A DNA stretch of 64,000 nucleotides from Prochilodus magdalenae (taxonomy: Eukaryota > Chordata > Actinopteri > Characiformes > Prochilodontidae): the NCBI GenBank assembly GCA_024036415.1, contig JAMWET010000805.1:227501-291500 (forward strand), read 5' to 3'. Shown piece by piece: positions 1 through 12,780 of this stretch. The notes below the pieces were generated by a model. It had not been told where the DNA came from. It ran no database searches and saw only the letters and a program-made list of their open reading frames with translations. The stretch's first letter is position 1. The number at the start of each line of letters is the position of its first letter. The translations under genes were made by a program, and so were the position numbers.

Positions 1-2251
1 CCTCTCTCTTTCTCTTTTCCTCTCCTGCCTCTCTTCCTCTATGCCCTGTCTCTCCCTCTCTCTGTTTTTCCTTTGTCATGCTGCGTCTCCATGTCCCTGC
101 CCTCTCTTAGTGAGACAGTGACGCAGACTCTGCCTCATTACCACGGAGACAGACACAAGGACGGCCGCACTGCACCACACACGCACACACACTGACACTG
201 TGATGAGTGTGTCTCCTGGTGTGTAGTGTGTATGTGTGAGGTGTCATTTATTGGTTTTTAATGAGAGCTAAAAGCCTCACGCCTTGTCTTGATACTCCAA
301 AATGCCCTTAACAAGCTCCTCATGCCCTGTGTTCTCCATCTCACTGTACTCTGGGGGTCCGGCTCCAGTCCTGGAGGACCACCGCACTTCACAGTTTCCC
401 GTTCTCTATCACACCTGACTCAACACTAAGGGCTGCTAATGAGCGGGTGTGTTAAACCATGGACACTAAACCCACTGATCTTACACACCTGTACTAATAA
501 AAGAACAGTGACTGGATCTTTGGAGTGATGCCAAAGGCAGACCATTTCACACTCATAGTAATTCTGGAGAACGATTGCTGATATTTAAGCTAAAGCACAA
601 AACAAATGTGTTCCATTCAGTGCTCCCTCAGAAGCTCCACCCCCCAAATTTCATGGCCATAAAACTGGTGCACCAGTTGGGCTGCATTCTGGCACCTCAG
701 CTTCTAGTTGGAATCTTCCCATTCCACCTTAAATGGTGCAGCAGTTCCATGCTGGGTAAATTGGTGGAACTGGAAAGGTCTTGTTTGAAATTTACACTTC
801 CACCTTAAATGGTGCTACAGTACCTGCTAAATCCGCACATCAAGTCTCTGAGTCTTATCCACCGTTGCAGCACCTCAACACCTGATGTTAACACATCACT
901 TCACTCCTGCCTGATCCGAGAACTTTTTGACTCTTCAAAATAAACAGTATATCTAAAATCTCATCTTTAATTTAGCAATAATAGTCAGTATGATGTATAA
1001 TCCCAGAACCACCTTACAATAAAACATCAAAGCTAAAGTAGTCTTAGATGGCTTATTAATAGTCATTAATAGTCATTAAGATTCATTAATAAACAGTCAC
1101 ACATTAATAGACCATATTCATCTAGCTGGTGATGTAACTTACCCACCAGATGTTTATCGGTCTGTTTGAGTCATGTGTTATAACCGCTTATTAATGATGT
1201 TTCACTCTAGATCACTGTATTGGTAACAGCACACTTCAGTTAAAGTTCAGTAACCAAATCATAAACAAATCAACTTTCGAATAACTTATACCAAACAATG
1301 ACGGTTTTAATGACACCATTACCTTTTCCTAGTTCCCAGATGTGGACGGGAACCAGTGAAATTTTACTCCTTAGCTTCAGAGCTAGCGCCAGCTGCTCTA
1401 GGCTAATACCCACTTTAACAAGTTATTTCTCCGCTGCTAGTCACACCAGAGCACGCTGAAGTTTCCCAGCTTTAATTTAGTTTCAAGCATTTGAGCCAAA
1501 CGGAGCTCCAGACAGAGTAAAGAGCAGAACAGAGCTGCTACAGTGAAACAGACAGACAGACAGACAGACAGACTGTGGCTTCTCTCGTGCCCGCATCCTT
1601 GTTAAAGAAACAAAAGTTCACTTTAACAACATGCGCTAAAATCGTGACCAGCATGGAGGAAGGCAGTCTCTGTGAATGCAAGCCAATGGCAAAAATAACT
1701 GTGTTATATTTAATTCATGCAACAGTGAAAAAAGTGGCAAATTTAATGAAAAAATTTAAACACTGTGTTCAGTATTTGGCTTTTGGACAAATGTTTGATT
1801 TTGTTTGGGTTTGGTTCATTTGGTTTGTTTTTGCATCAAATCCTCCACCAATACAGTTCGAAAGCCTGAAATCCCAGGACTCAATTCCTTCGAGACGTTT
1901 TACGATTGGTTATTCACAGCAGTTAAAGTCATCTCCTTTCCAACATCAGCACTGAACACTAACAAATCAGTAGGCCCCTTTACCTTCAAAGCCTTGCTGC
2001 AATCCACAGAGACTTTATAATCCAACCATGCGGTCATGATAGCACAGGGAGAGGCGGTGATCAGTTTAGGGATCTATGAGTCAGGCAGAAATGAACTCCT
2101 CCGCTCTAGCCTCTGTAACTCTATGCCAGTATATCACACAGACATGCTGACATTTGAGTAAGACCAAGATCAGGACTATAGCTCAAGGTGTGAGAGAACA
2201 GCGGTCTTTTACTTTGGCGACAGGTAAAGATGTCAATCTCTTTGTGTATTT

Positions 2252-2800
2252 AAGGTGGTAGTAAGTTTAAGCTCTTGCGAATGTCATTGCATGAGGATAA
2301 AGAGGCTATAAATACCTGCGGGGTTTGAATGATGGGATACATAGATTGAAAAGAGGTGGTACAGTGCAGTGAATGTCTCGCTCTATGTGTGGTAAATGGC
2401 TCCAAAGCAGGTCTTAATGATTGGATAAAAGGAGTGACTGCATATGGGCGTGGCCAAAGACCATAGTGTGAAGGAAGTAGCTGAATCTGCAGGTGTATGG
2501 AGGCGTATGGTCATACGGGTCTACCAGCAGTGGCACAAATCCCAGTCTTCCCCATTCTTCTAAAAATTGTATCAGGGAATCGTATCTACCAAATCTGGGC
2601 CAACTGCGCAATTCTGTGATGCAGGAGCGGCTGAACATTGATATGTCTACATCCAGAAACTTGTCAAGTACATGCCAAATCCAATCCCAGCTGTTGTTCC
2701 TGCTTGTGGAGGTATTACATGTAAGGTACACGTTCTTATTCTTTGTGATTACAAATCTGTGGTTACAAATTGTGGTCCTTTCAGACAAAGGCTGTAGAGA
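2252..2800 (+). mobile_element. Tc1-derived element family B, copy 1
   Basis: It starts AAGGTGGTAGTA and includes a transposase-like helix-turn-helix segment (KEVAESAGVWRR..IRVYQQW) joined soon after to a transposase C-terminal-like segment (PPNLAQL..; ..QEWLNID.. in related copies), with frameshifts. The catalytic core is not visible. The same arrangement recurs in reverse at 57410-57805. Confidence 0.65.
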
Positions 2801-3579
2801 GAGCCTCTGATGTCTTCATGTTAAAGTGGCAGCTTGAATATCCTAGTACTATGGTACCGTTTGGAAGGCCCAGATGAAAGAAGAAACCAGGTCGAAATGT
2901 CCTATTGTAGCAATTATGCATAAAACTGCATTTTCCAGGTAGGATTATGAGATTGTGAGATTATGAGATATGAGGATTAATCCCCATCCATCATATGAGG
3001 CTGAAATGAGCCTGCGCTGGGTTTCAGGTTTTTATGTGCCAGCTTCGTGCTCATATTTTCACATTCCACCTTAAATGGTGCACTATTTACATCATGGCAC
3101 TGGCATTCAGCTTTTTATTCACCAGCTTCTTGTGCACATTTTTTTGTTCCACCTTAAATGGGACAGCGTTTACATCCTGGCATCAACATTCAGCATCACA
3201 TTGGCCAGCTTCTTCAGATTTCTTTGTTCCACCTTAAGTGGTGCAGCAGGTATTACACCATTTTAGTTATCAGAATCAGAGGTGCCGCATGCCATCAGGC
3301 CAGGCAGGGAACTGCCTGAGAACCCAGGCTAGTGGGGGGTCTATTTAGGGATTGAATTAATGAAGTTTTTAATGCTGTGGCTTTAAAAAATAAAAGTAAT
3401 GTGAATTTTTTTTTTTTTTTTTGTTGGATTCAAATTATTTCTAACACAATGATTTTATTAACATTAAAAAAACAATAAAATATTTGGATATTTTAAGTTT
3501 AAGTTAAATATTAATAGTTATAGCATGATAGGTAGGACTGCTCGATGGGTAGAATGAACCAGTACAGTAAACAAAGTGC

Positions 3580-4640
3580 CTGGTGGATTTTCTGGCAGTG
3601 GATCTGGATTTAGGGCGAGGGCAACTTTGGCATGACTGGCAGTTTCCAGCAGCAGCTACATGATCTGTGTTCTGACTCGATGGGTAGAATGAAACCGGTA
3701 CTGAAACCAGACAACTTGCAAACATCATCATGGTTTAAGGATTAGACAGGTGGCATGCTTTGCTCAGTCATTGACATCTGAAGCCAACTTCAGCAGCTGT
3801 GCTGTGTTGGCTGACCGTGGTAGAGAAAGTGGCTGGTAGGTTTTCTGGCAGTGGATCTGGATTTAGCGGGAGGAGAACTCTGGCATGACTGGCAGTTTCC
3901 AGTAGCAGTGTTGTGGACCCTGTCCTTGATGTGTAGAATGAAACCAGTAGTGGCAAACTATTTGTTTGGGAACCCAATCTTTACCAAACGGAGGAACGAT
4001 CGAATTATTTACTCAGGAAACAGAAGGAAATGTAAAGGAGGGTGAAAGAAGAAAAATGTGAGGAAGCAAGGGCTGAGCAGGTTGCACACTGCTCCTTTAA
4101 TACCAGACTGTGGTTGCTGACCAACATAGCGAATGCGGATCATTCCCTGAACATGCACTTCTTTGATCTTTGATGGTTTTTGATTTCCAGATTGATGAGT
4201 AGTTCAAGTGATATATGCACTAATCCTGAATGTTTTACACTGGCTTCAACCGTGTTTCAGCAAACCAGTGCTCAGAACCAGAACTGCTCGTTCTGTAATA
4301 CAGACCCTGGAAGTGAAAACTGAATCTCAGAACTGAAACAAAGCAGCAGCAGTGGTTTTGCTTTTTAACTGCATCCATTTTTAACAGCAGTAAACAACTT
4401 GCAAACATCATCATGGAGTTAGGCAGGTGGCATTTTTTGCTCGGTGCATGGGCTTGTTTCTAACCCATTAACATCTGAAGCAAACCTCAGCAGCTGTGTT
4501 GTGTTGGCTGACCGTGGTGGAGAAAGTGCCTGGTAGGTTTTCTGGCAGTGGATCTGGATTTAGGGGGAGGAGAACTTTGGCATGACTGGCAGTTTCCAGC
4601 AGCAGCTACGTGAGCAGTGTTCTGGGCCCTGTCCTCACAG
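3580..4640. repeat. Local triplicated block
   Basis: A segment containing TTTTCTGGCAGTGGATCTGG and GGCATGACTGGCAGTTTCC occurs three times in direct orientation, at about 3580-3690, 3831-3930 and 4527-4640. The second and third copies share additional upstream sequence (ACAACTTGCAAACATCATCA; GTGTTGGCTGACCGTGG), so the duplicated unit is about 220-250 bp there. Spacing is irregular and the copies have diverged. No coding potential was recognised. Confidence 0.75.
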
Positions 4641-6057
4641 CCAGCTGCTTGCTGAGATGGAAGGAGATGCTAGATGTCAGGACGGCAGCTGTATGCATAA
4701 TGCTTTTCTGTTGGAAAAGGAAAGTGTGGCATCCAAACCTTCTAATAAACACTCTTATACTTTCTTAGCAGACCCCTTAACTCTGTGATCGTACTTTACT
4801 CTATTGATATTTGTGTGGACTAGTATATCACAAAGAAGGCCATTGTGGTGTGGGTGAAAGTTCGCACTTTTGACTGGATTTGCGTGCTTGTTTTATGCTG
4901 CAAATGAAAAATACTAAGCATTAAACTACACCGTACCATTGTTAACTCCAGCTTCTAAGGGTCAAAGGCCAATTCCACCCAATTATGAGAATTCCTAAGA
5001 TGTAAACAAAGTCATTCAGACTGATCTGACATGAAATGCCATTTTCTACATACTTAAGAAATAGCTCTTCAAGGGTTCTTTGGTAAAGAAAATGGTTCTA
5101 TATAGAACTGAACATGATTAAAGGGTACTTCACCATTTCAAGTTGGCAATTTTAGCTAGTGAATAAAATGGCTATTCCATTGTGCCCCCTTTGTTCCGTT
5201 GTGTTCCATTGGTCCTATCACTGTATGACTGTAATATAGGATTCTCAGAAATGCACCCTTCCACCTCAAATCACGCTTTGTTTACATTAAGTGACTGCCT
5301 GTATGAATTTTAAAGACCAAAAAATTTTGTGGACTTCCCCTTTGAACTTCAGTGTTTTACTCTGTGTAACCTAGCCGTTTTTGCTCAGGAAGCTGGATGC
5401 GTTTCAGGAAAATCCACAGTGCAGAGATGGAAAAACATGCTGTTTTCCTGCCAAATAAAAGGCAGAGCCCTTTTCCCTGTGTGTGAATTAGACTCCAATC
5501 AATCTCATCACATTCAGGTGACCTGCAAATGACCGCTGCTTTCCATTCACTCCCCCCAGCTCGAATCCTCTAGAGACGCGAACGTCGAATTTGCTGTGTC
5601 ACTGCATTGGTTTTGTCACTGAATGCCAGGCTGTGTCTGCGGTTCAGTAATTCGATAAAATGCAGTTCTTTCTGTAGTCTGCTGCCTGAAACGCATGGCT
5701 GCAGCATCTGGAACACCCTCGGAGAGCTTTATTGCTATAGCCACTGGTTAACTCTCAAAAGACTTCAGATGACCTTTTATGTGTTCTGCAGCGGCATGAA
5801 TAAAATTAAACAATGCATAAAAAGAGTTACATCATCGGCAGGTATTACCGAAGAAGTGAACTCAAAAGGCAGAACTCTATGAATAAAATACATTGTATGC
5901 ACACATTTGAAAGTAACATTATTACATCACTTTTTAAAAGTGTAAAAAAAAGTAAGTAATTATAAACTTTAATGCTCATAAATAAAGATATAAGGAGTAA
6001 AAACATTATCATGCATTCATAAGGGGCTATAAATAATTATATAATGCCCTACATACA

Positions 6058-6060
<3 letters not shown>

Positions 6061-6143
<83 letters not shown>
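6061..6143. repeat. TA microsatellite, with family A inserted at its 3' edge
   Basis: An almost pure TA run that continues as TATA/TGTG repeat at 6674-6731 on the far side of the family A element, which implies that the element inserted into one longer TA tract. Confidence 0.9.
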
Positions 6144-6144
<1 letters not shown>

Positions 6145-6673
6145 GGGGTTGGACAATGAAACTGAAACACCTGGTTTTAGGCCACAATCATTTATTAGTA
6201 TGGTGTAGGGCCTCCTTTTGCGGCCAACAGCGTCAGTTGGTCTTGGGAATGACATATACTGCGTCCTGCACAGTGGTCAGGGGGATTCTAAGCCATTCTT
6301 CTTGCAGGATAGTGGCCAGGTCACTACGTGATGCTGGTGGAGGTTCGTCTTTCTTGGTGGTATGCTGACATTACCCTGGATACCGTGGCTCTTGATACAT
6401 CACAAAGACTTGCTGTCTTGGTCACAGATGCGCCAGCAAGACGTGCACCAACAATGTGTCCTCTTTTGAACTCTGGTATGTCACCCATATTGCTGTGTGC
6501 ATTGCAGTATTTTGAGCAGAACTGTGCTCTTACCTGCTAACTGAACCTTCACACTCTGCTCTTACTGGTGCAATGTGCAGTTAATGAAGATTGGCTACCA
6601 GGCTGGTCCAATTTAGCCATGAGACCTCCCACACTAAAATGACAGGTGTTTCAGTTTCATTGTCCAACCCCTG
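6144..6673 (-). mobile_element. Tc1-derived element family A, copy 1 (core-deleted transposase)
   Basis: About 530 bp bounded by inverted ends GGGGTTGGACAATGAAACTG and its complement, flanked by TA on both sides inside a TA repeat. On the minus strand it retains a Tc1 transposase helix-turn-helix segment (ARLAGASVTKTASLCDVSRA) and, about 20 codons later, a Tc1 C-terminal tail ([16 protein letters not shown]). The DDE catalytic region between them is missing, so the element cannot encode its own transposase. Confidence 0.85.
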
Positions 6674-6695
6674 TATATATATATATATGTGTGTA

Positions 6696-6730
<35 letters not shown>

Positions 6731-7118
6731 TTATACATATAGTGATAGTCCATTGTATTAAGTACATATATATTATACATAATACTTATTAATACATTTA
6801 TTTATACATTTAAAATATATAAACATTGTATGCTTTAAAAAATAAAAGTGAACTTTACAACAGCACCCATGGAATTATACAGTCCACCTTAAAAACCTCC
6901 AAAACAGAACTTCACAGGAAGATCAAACAGATTTCTTAACTTACAGTGGAGGTTAAAATAAGATTTTGTTTTCAGAGCAGTTTTGGACCAGTTCTATTGG
7001 TCCGCCCATCATGAATATTCACTCATCAGTATCAGTTATCAGTAAGCTAGAGCTTTTAAACTGTGCAGAAAAAAAGATACATTTTTTGGTGCCTCAAAAT
7101 ACTCAAAATATATTGCAC

Positions 7119-7157
<39 letters not shown>

Positions 7158-7899
7158 TTATAATGCTTAATAAATTAGACTGTGTTTTCTACATATCTAT
7201 AGCCACATATAAAATGCCGTGTGGGTGCATTTGTACTTGTTATAAATGTGCTCATAGGTTCTTACAGACATGCTATTCATGGAAATTGTGTAAGAGTGTA
7301 CAACATAACCACATGAAGCCATGCGAGTTCTCTTCTAGTGTGCTGAAACTTTACCGCTTTGCTTTTCTTCTTTTCATTCACACTTTATGGTTCTCTGGAG
7401 TCTAATAGAAAGGAACAAGTTAATGACATACAGCAGGCCTCTGCCCCCACATGCGGGTTTCCATTTCCATTTAATGGGAATATTAGCCTGCTAATTTTAA
7501 ACCTGCTCTGGGCCAGTATCTCTTATGTTTGTCTTTGGCCAAAAGAAGTGCTTTTAGTGTGTGATCATGTTCCTTGAAGGTACAATAAATACCTCCTCTC
7601 GTCTCTTCTCTGTGTTCTCTCCTCCTTTACCTCCTCTAGCCGCTATAGTGTGCTGGTTCTGGACAGGACTGTACATGTAATGCAGTGGTTTTAGGATGAT
7701 CATTTCAGTCTCTGGAGGAACCTCTGTGCAGCTTCAGCAGATTCTGAAAAGGACACCATGTGTTCTTTTTTGTGCTCAAGGTCATACAGTCATAGGCAAA
7801 AGATCACCCTCCTATAAGCATTAAAAAAAATAAAATAAAAACTAAAACATGCTATTAGTTTGCACAGGTCACATTCATGCTGTAATTTTTTCAGTATGT

Positions 7900-8575
7900 T
7901 AAATTCAGCAGTTAAATATTAAACCTCACGCATGTGACGTAAGCAAGGACCGACCTTATCATTGTACATGACTAACCTATCAGTCAGCCTGCAGTGATCC
8001 CCTCCATGTGTCATCCTGTTAGTGCCAGCACCATTGGCAGACACCTGCACATTGCAGGACTACATCCACAGACTGTTACTACGACAACCATTAACACCAC
8101 ATTAACATCACCAAAGACCGCAAAGGTGTCGTGCCAGACTGTCATGGGTTGACTCTGAATGGCAGCGGGTCATCTTCATTGACGAGTCCTGCTTTAGTCT
8201 TGATGGCCCATGAATCCATGTATGGAGGCACCGTGGCCAGAACCGAGATGAAGGGTTTGTTGTCATGTGTCACATGTCAAGAAGGCCTGGTGTCACTCCA
8301 CCTCCACCCCTACTGCACAATCTGCAGGAGCTGTGTGAGGATATTCAAGCTGCATGGGATGGATTATCACAGGACACCATTAGGAGAGGTAGCCCAGGAA
8401 GCATATATATATATAGGGCATACTTAGATACCCTAGATGTGTAGCTCAAATAAATATTACCCATATCAGTCTAAAGTTATGATCACTTATTGACCTTTAT
8501 CTTCCTTCCCAAAGGCACTGCAATCCCACACTTCCTTTCGTGTGCAGCTATTCTTTTGATGATGAGTGTAATATG
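7900..8575 (+). mobile_element. Decayed Tc1-like transposon, family C, copy 1
   Basis: Fragments of a Tc1-like transposase appear across frames: a GHLH..DESCFSLDGPW-like segment at about 8165-8215 (first residues of the DDE core) and LQELCEDIQAAWDGLSQDTI at about 8321-8390. The end CAGCTATTCTTTTGATGATG matches the terminal repeat of the copy at 21356. Several frameshifts; not functional. Confidence 0.65.
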
Positions 8576-9175
8576 GCCAGGGCCACTCAGACGTTTGCAC
8601 ACAACTGTACAGACAGCTTGCCAAACATATAGAAATGGCATGATACCACTCTTTCTTTTCTGGTACTGATTTTCCCGCCCTTAGTATTGGCTAATACTGA
8701 TTGGATGTTCCTGAAATGAACTATTTTTATTATTAGCATCTTAAAGTAGAATATGATTAAACCACTCACACACTCCCAGAGAGAAATACACAGCTAACAA
8801 CCTCACATCCCCATAGTGTGAGTGAGTGCAATTTCAGGATAAACCTATACATAATGTACCCATATATCTTCACTCTCCAAACCTTGAATTTTTTTATGCA
8901 GTATTGAAAGCCAGTGTGGAAGCTTTTATAATGAATGTCTTATATTCCGTGAACATTTCATGATGAATGGCTTAATAGAAATGGTCCACAACTGCATGGA
9001 GTAAAATATCTTAGTGTCCCGCTCTTGACTCGTGAAGTTCTGGAGTGGTCCAGCACCTAGCCACCGGAGAGCACCATGGCTGCAGTGAGAAACCTCAGTT
9101 GATATGGATGTTATTAGTGCTATGCGTTATGTGTGTTGTTCTTTACTGGAGAGCTTAGTCAGTATTTACCAGACT

Positions 9176-9500
9176 GGTGCCACAGTGGTGCTGTCACCTC
9201 ACAGCAAGATGGGCCTAGGTTTGATTCCCGGCTGGGGTGTCCAGGGTCCACTCTGTGTGGAGTTTGCATGTTCTCCCCATGTCTATGTGGGTTTCCCCCC
9301 ACAGTCTAAAGACATGTAGTTAGGTGAACTGGAGATGCTAAATAGAAGTAAGGTTGTAAATCTTGTTTGGCTGCCCTGCTATGGTCTGGCAGCCTGTCCA
9401 GGGTGTTTACTGCCTTCCACTCAGTGACCGCTGGGATCGACTCCAGCACCCCCTGTGACCCAGAAAGATAAGTCCCTTAGAAGACGAATGAATGATTCAG
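9176..9500 (+). mobile_element. tRNA-derived SINE, family 1
   Basis: It has a tRNA-like promoter region with box B (GGTTTGATTCCCGGC), followed by the GGAGTTTGCATGTTCTCC core and a tail ending in GATCGACTCCAGCACCCCC and AATGAATGA. Likely transposed by a LINE machinery. Partial copies occur at about 15795-15880 and, reversed, 22200-22330. Confidence 0.8.
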
Positions 9501-10039
9501 TATCTGCCATGAAGTAGGGTTATGTAATGGGGGTTGCCTGCCTGAAATCCCGGCTGTTCAGTTAGTGCTGGCAGTGCTTCTCCATTCCTGCTGTGTTCAC
9601 TTAAAAGAGCATTCACCTAAAGCGCAGTGGAAATCTTCCCATGTCTCCTTCTACTCATTGGAAATGCCTGTGCTCAAAATAGCCTACTATGTATTGCTCA
9701 TCTAATGATTGAGCCCAAAAGTAGTAAGTGGAAGGCAGTTTGTGAGCGACATGAACTTTGACAGTATGTCCATTTGTGTGCAAAAAGTTCGGCCAGCATA
9801 TTTTGTGTTTTTGACCAGTAGAGTTACAGCATTGCCGTCTGAGGGCACATGGCTTCATGCAGCAGCACTGTATTTCTTAAATGGAGCACATACTTATTTT
9901 AACTGTGCTAACCTCAAACCTTTGGATGTCTCTTCCCCACTAGCTGTAATAAACACATGACAAATGTGTGTAAACAGTTTACACACATTGTTTTTGTGTA
10001 TTTGTCTTAGCATATATATATATATGCTATACTATATGC

Positions 10040-10885
10040 TATCCAAACATGGCGAGTGGAATTAAGACCATCTGACCACAGAACATTCTCCTATGACTCC
10101 TCTGGATCATCCAAATGGTCATGGGTAAACTTAAGACGGGCCTGGACGTGTACTGATTTAAGCAGAGGAACCTTCCGTGCCATGCATGACTTTAAACTAT
10201 AAGGTCTTAGTGTATTACCCACAGTAACCTTGGAAACAGTGGTGCCAGCTCTCTTCAGGTCATTGACCAGCTCCTCCCGTGTAGTTCTGGGCTGATTCCT
10301 CACCTTTCTTAGGATCACTGATACGCCACCAGGTGAGATCTTGTGTGGAGCCCCAGTCCGAGGGAGATTGACAGTCGTGTTTAGCTTTATCCATTTTCTA
10401 ATAATTGCTCCAACAGTTAATCTTTTTTCACCAGGCTGCTTGGCAATTGCCCCGTAGCCCTTTCCAGCCTTGTGCAGGTCAACAATTTTGTCTCTGGTGT
10501 CTTTGGACAGCCTTAGCCATGTTAGTAGTTGGAGTCTTACTGATTGTGTGGGGAGGACAGGTGTCTTTATGCTGCCAACAACCTTAAACAGGTGCTTCTA
10601 ATGTAGAATAATAGGTGGAGTTTAGGTGGAGTTTTTAGAGGCGGACTAACAGGTCTTTGAGGGCCAGAATTTTTGCTGATTGGCAGGTATTCAAATACTT
10701 ATTATTAGCAGTAACACACAAATAAATTATTAAAAAATCATACATCGTGATTTGCAGGTTTTTGTTTTTAGATTATGTCTCTCACAGTGGACATCCACCT
10801 AAGATGAAAATTTCAGACCCCTCTATGATTTCTAAGTGGGAGAACTTGCAAAGTCGCAGGGTGTTCAAATACTTATTTTTCTCAC
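10040..10885 (-). mobile_element. 5' half of a Tc1-like transposon
   Basis: The minus strand reads a Tc1 transposase N-terminal region: [38 protein letters not shown], then [20 protein letters not shown] and [20 protein letters not shown] up to LWSDG, where it breaks off near 10045. The non-coding end runs to a terminal CAAATACTTATTTTTCTCAC followed by TGTA at 10885. The C-terminal half is absent. One in-frame stop interrupts the N-terminal region. Confidence 0.85.
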
Positions 10886-10887
10886 TG

Positions 10888-10892
<5 letters not shown>

Positions 10893-10923
<31 letters not shown>

Positions 10924-10967
10924 TATATATATATATAATATACAGTGAGGAAAATAAGTATTCTATA

Positions 10968-11030
<63 letters not shown>
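10893..11030. repeat. TA microsatellites around a solo Tc1 end
   Basis: TA runs at about 10893-10940 and 10965-11030, separated by the solo terminal repeat at 10941-10964. Confidence 0.9.
10941..10964 (+). mobile_element. Isolated Tc1 terminal repeat
   Basis: TACAGTGAGGAAAATAAGTA is the inverse of the terminal repeat at about 10868-10890, and only a TA repeat of about 50 bp lies between them. It is a solo end: no element interior follows, just TA repeat. Confidence 0.7.
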
Positions 11031-11033
<3 letters not shown>

Positions 11034-11115
11034 ATAGTATATATTCTTAAACTGCACTAGAACCTGATTATACACTGTCAACTCTATATTGGTATGAATA
11101 TAAAAGAAAAGAAAA

Positions 11116-11185
11116 GAATTGAATTGAATTGAATTGAATTGAATTGAATTGAATTGAATTGAATTGAATTGAATTGAATTGAATT
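11116..11185. repeat. GAATT pentamer array
   Basis: 14 perfect units of GAATT, preceded by GAAAAGAAAA. Upstream ATATTGGTATGAATATAAAA resembles the complement of the start of the retroposon segment at 42329. Confidence 0.95.
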
Positions 11186-12185
11186 GAACTGAACCCTGTG
11201 TGATACGGTGCCAGGCAGAAGGACCACATTATCAGCCTTCCTTTTGTGGTTTTAATGTTTGTTTTAGTCGAGTTGGTCAGATCCGTACAGACTCTGCTGC
11301 TTATTATTTAGTCAAACTAGCTCATATTTCCAGCTATGAATGTCATGAAAGCAATCAACTTTGAGCAAACATAGGAAAGCAAAGGGTTAGCACACAGATA
11401 AGCTGAAAGCTAATTAAAAAGAACAGTTAAGTTTATTATGGGCTTTGGAGACAAAACAGCACCCATTAACTGGCGCCCTAAGTATTGACTGTCTTAAAAA
11501 ATCTAATATCTCAGTATATGTTCACGCTGTAAAGCGGCTGCCAGTGGTTGTTAAGCACTAACTGGAGGCCTGAAAAGAATGGAGGGGGTCTTAAGATCAG
11601 TCTTATTGGCTTAGGCCCTGATGTTAGCTGTCTGGTCACACTTTTGTGTATACTGGATACTATACTGTTTGGGAGGAGTCTGCACTGTAGGGTATATACT
11701 GGTGAAGAATACAGGACACAGTACTCTACTCTACATATGGGTGATTATATGGAAGTCTATATAAGTCTATATAACTATATTACACCCAATAGTTCTATAA
11801 TATTTATAGAAATATTATATTGTAATAGATGATGTCCCATTTAAGCCATGTATATTTATTGACCTATATGTCAAAGCCAGTATTCTAAGATGAGACATAT
11901 CTCTAACTCAGTAACCAAAGGATTTGTTTAGAAACTGATAAAGGTTTTTGTAGGACACTCTTTACAAATTCAGGACGATTTTGTTTGTCCTGACATTGTG
12001 GATTCCACTGTCTTTCAGACTGGAACGTTTTGTCCTGCAAATGTGGGTGTGTGTTTGTCTTTGTGTGCGCATTTCAGACAACTTCTCTGGTTGGATGCAA
12101 AACCACATTGGAGCTTTGTAAGGCCTGTTCAATACTGAACATGTGCTGTTCTGCCTGACTTACGCTGTGTGTGTGTGTGTTGCAG

Positions 12186-12270
12186 GAAACAAGAGCTGCT
12201 GACCATATCCAATGTGCCTCTGGGAGAATGTCCACCTTCACCCCCCCGCACTGCACCACCCACAATGAAG
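12186..12270 (+). CDS. rap1gap2: rap1gap2 exon 1 of those recognised (N-terminal KQEL..TAPPTMK segment)
   Basis: 85 nt. The acceptor is a GT-rich tract ending in TTGCAG, and the donor is AAG|GTGAGT. The first base completes a codon begun in an upstream exon, probably a lysine as in the human KKQEL; 28 codons follow, from KQELLTISNVPLGEC to TAPPTMK. The human RAP1GAP2 N-terminus has KKQEL.. and ..LTAPPTMK in the same positions, directly before the SSEFFEMLEKMQ segment that corresponds to the next exon here. The exon ends in phase 0, matching exon 2. The segment is proline-rich and probably unstructured. The acceptor's GT repeat is unusual but common in fish. Confidence 0.85.
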
Positions 12271-12424
12271 GTGAGTGTACTGGCTGGGTGCATATGCAAA
12301 GCAATAACGCTAAACATTTTAATAGTCCACATTCCTTTCCTCGTGGTGACACCACAGAGCACTGGGAAAAAATCCCACCCAGCACATTCAGACTGAGATA
12401 TGAACATTCCTCAGTCACCTTGAA

Positions 12425-12780
12425 TCAAAGGCCCTGCCGCATGCAAGCTCTCATTATATCTAGGTTAGATTACTGTAATTCTCTGTTCTGCGGTTTACCC
12501 TCCATAACTCTTTGTTCTCTTCGGTACATCCACAGTTCTGCAGCCTGAGTCTTAGTACCCACTATCCTCCATCAGTTATAAAATCCTGATGTTAAGCTTT
12601 AAAGCCTTGCATGGCCTCGCACCTACTCATTCTCATGCCCATTCACGCAAGCTAAGGTCCTCTGTTTCTAGTCTTCTAGCTATTCCTAGGTTCAGGCTTT
12701 TCACTATGAGCAGCAGGTCTTTCAGTGTTGCTCCCTCTGGAACTCCTTGGGTTCGTAAAGGACACAGTATAAGTCTACTT
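12425..12780 (+). mobile_element. LINE reverse-transcriptase C-terminal fragment
   Basis: It reads MQALIISRLDYCNSLFCGLP, then after a frame change LSFKALHGLAPTHSH, then RSFSVAPSGTPW. SRLDYCNSLL.GLP, .YKALHGLAP. and RSFSVAAP.LWN are typical of the end of the reverse transcriptase frame in non-LTR retrotransposons of fish. 5'-truncated and frameshifted. It lies just downstream of rap1gap2 exon 1 in the same orientation. Confidence 0.8.

Larger units (their letters stand above)
1..12185. other. Upstream intron or 5' flank of rap1gap2, repeat-filled
   Basis: No exon was recognised here. Contents: a pyrimidine-rich start (1-110), an ACAG microsatellite (about 1552-1572), degenerate copies of a repeat with a CCACCTTAAATGGTGC core (near 720, 800, 3065, 3150, 3230), Tc1-derived pieces (about 2252-2800, 6144-6673, 7900-8575, 10040-10885), a local triplicated block (3580-4640), a tRNA-derived SINE (9176-9500), TA repeats and a GAATT array (11116-11185). 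Because exon 1 below starts in the middle of a codon, at least one coding exon must lie upstream, here or before base 1. I searched by eye for the expected N-terminal segment and did not find it. Confidence 0.6.

Noticed and set aside
1575..1955. Frame reading ASLVPASLLKKQK.., slightly like the ASLKVKKQEL expected upstream of exon 1
   Set aside because: No splice donor at the needed place or phase, and the similarity is limited to a few common residues.
6156..6540. Open frames [11 protein letters not shown].. and MMLVEVR.. repeated at four loci
   Set aside because: They run antisense to the Tc1 transposase remnants of family A. The recurrence reflects the transposon, not a gene family.
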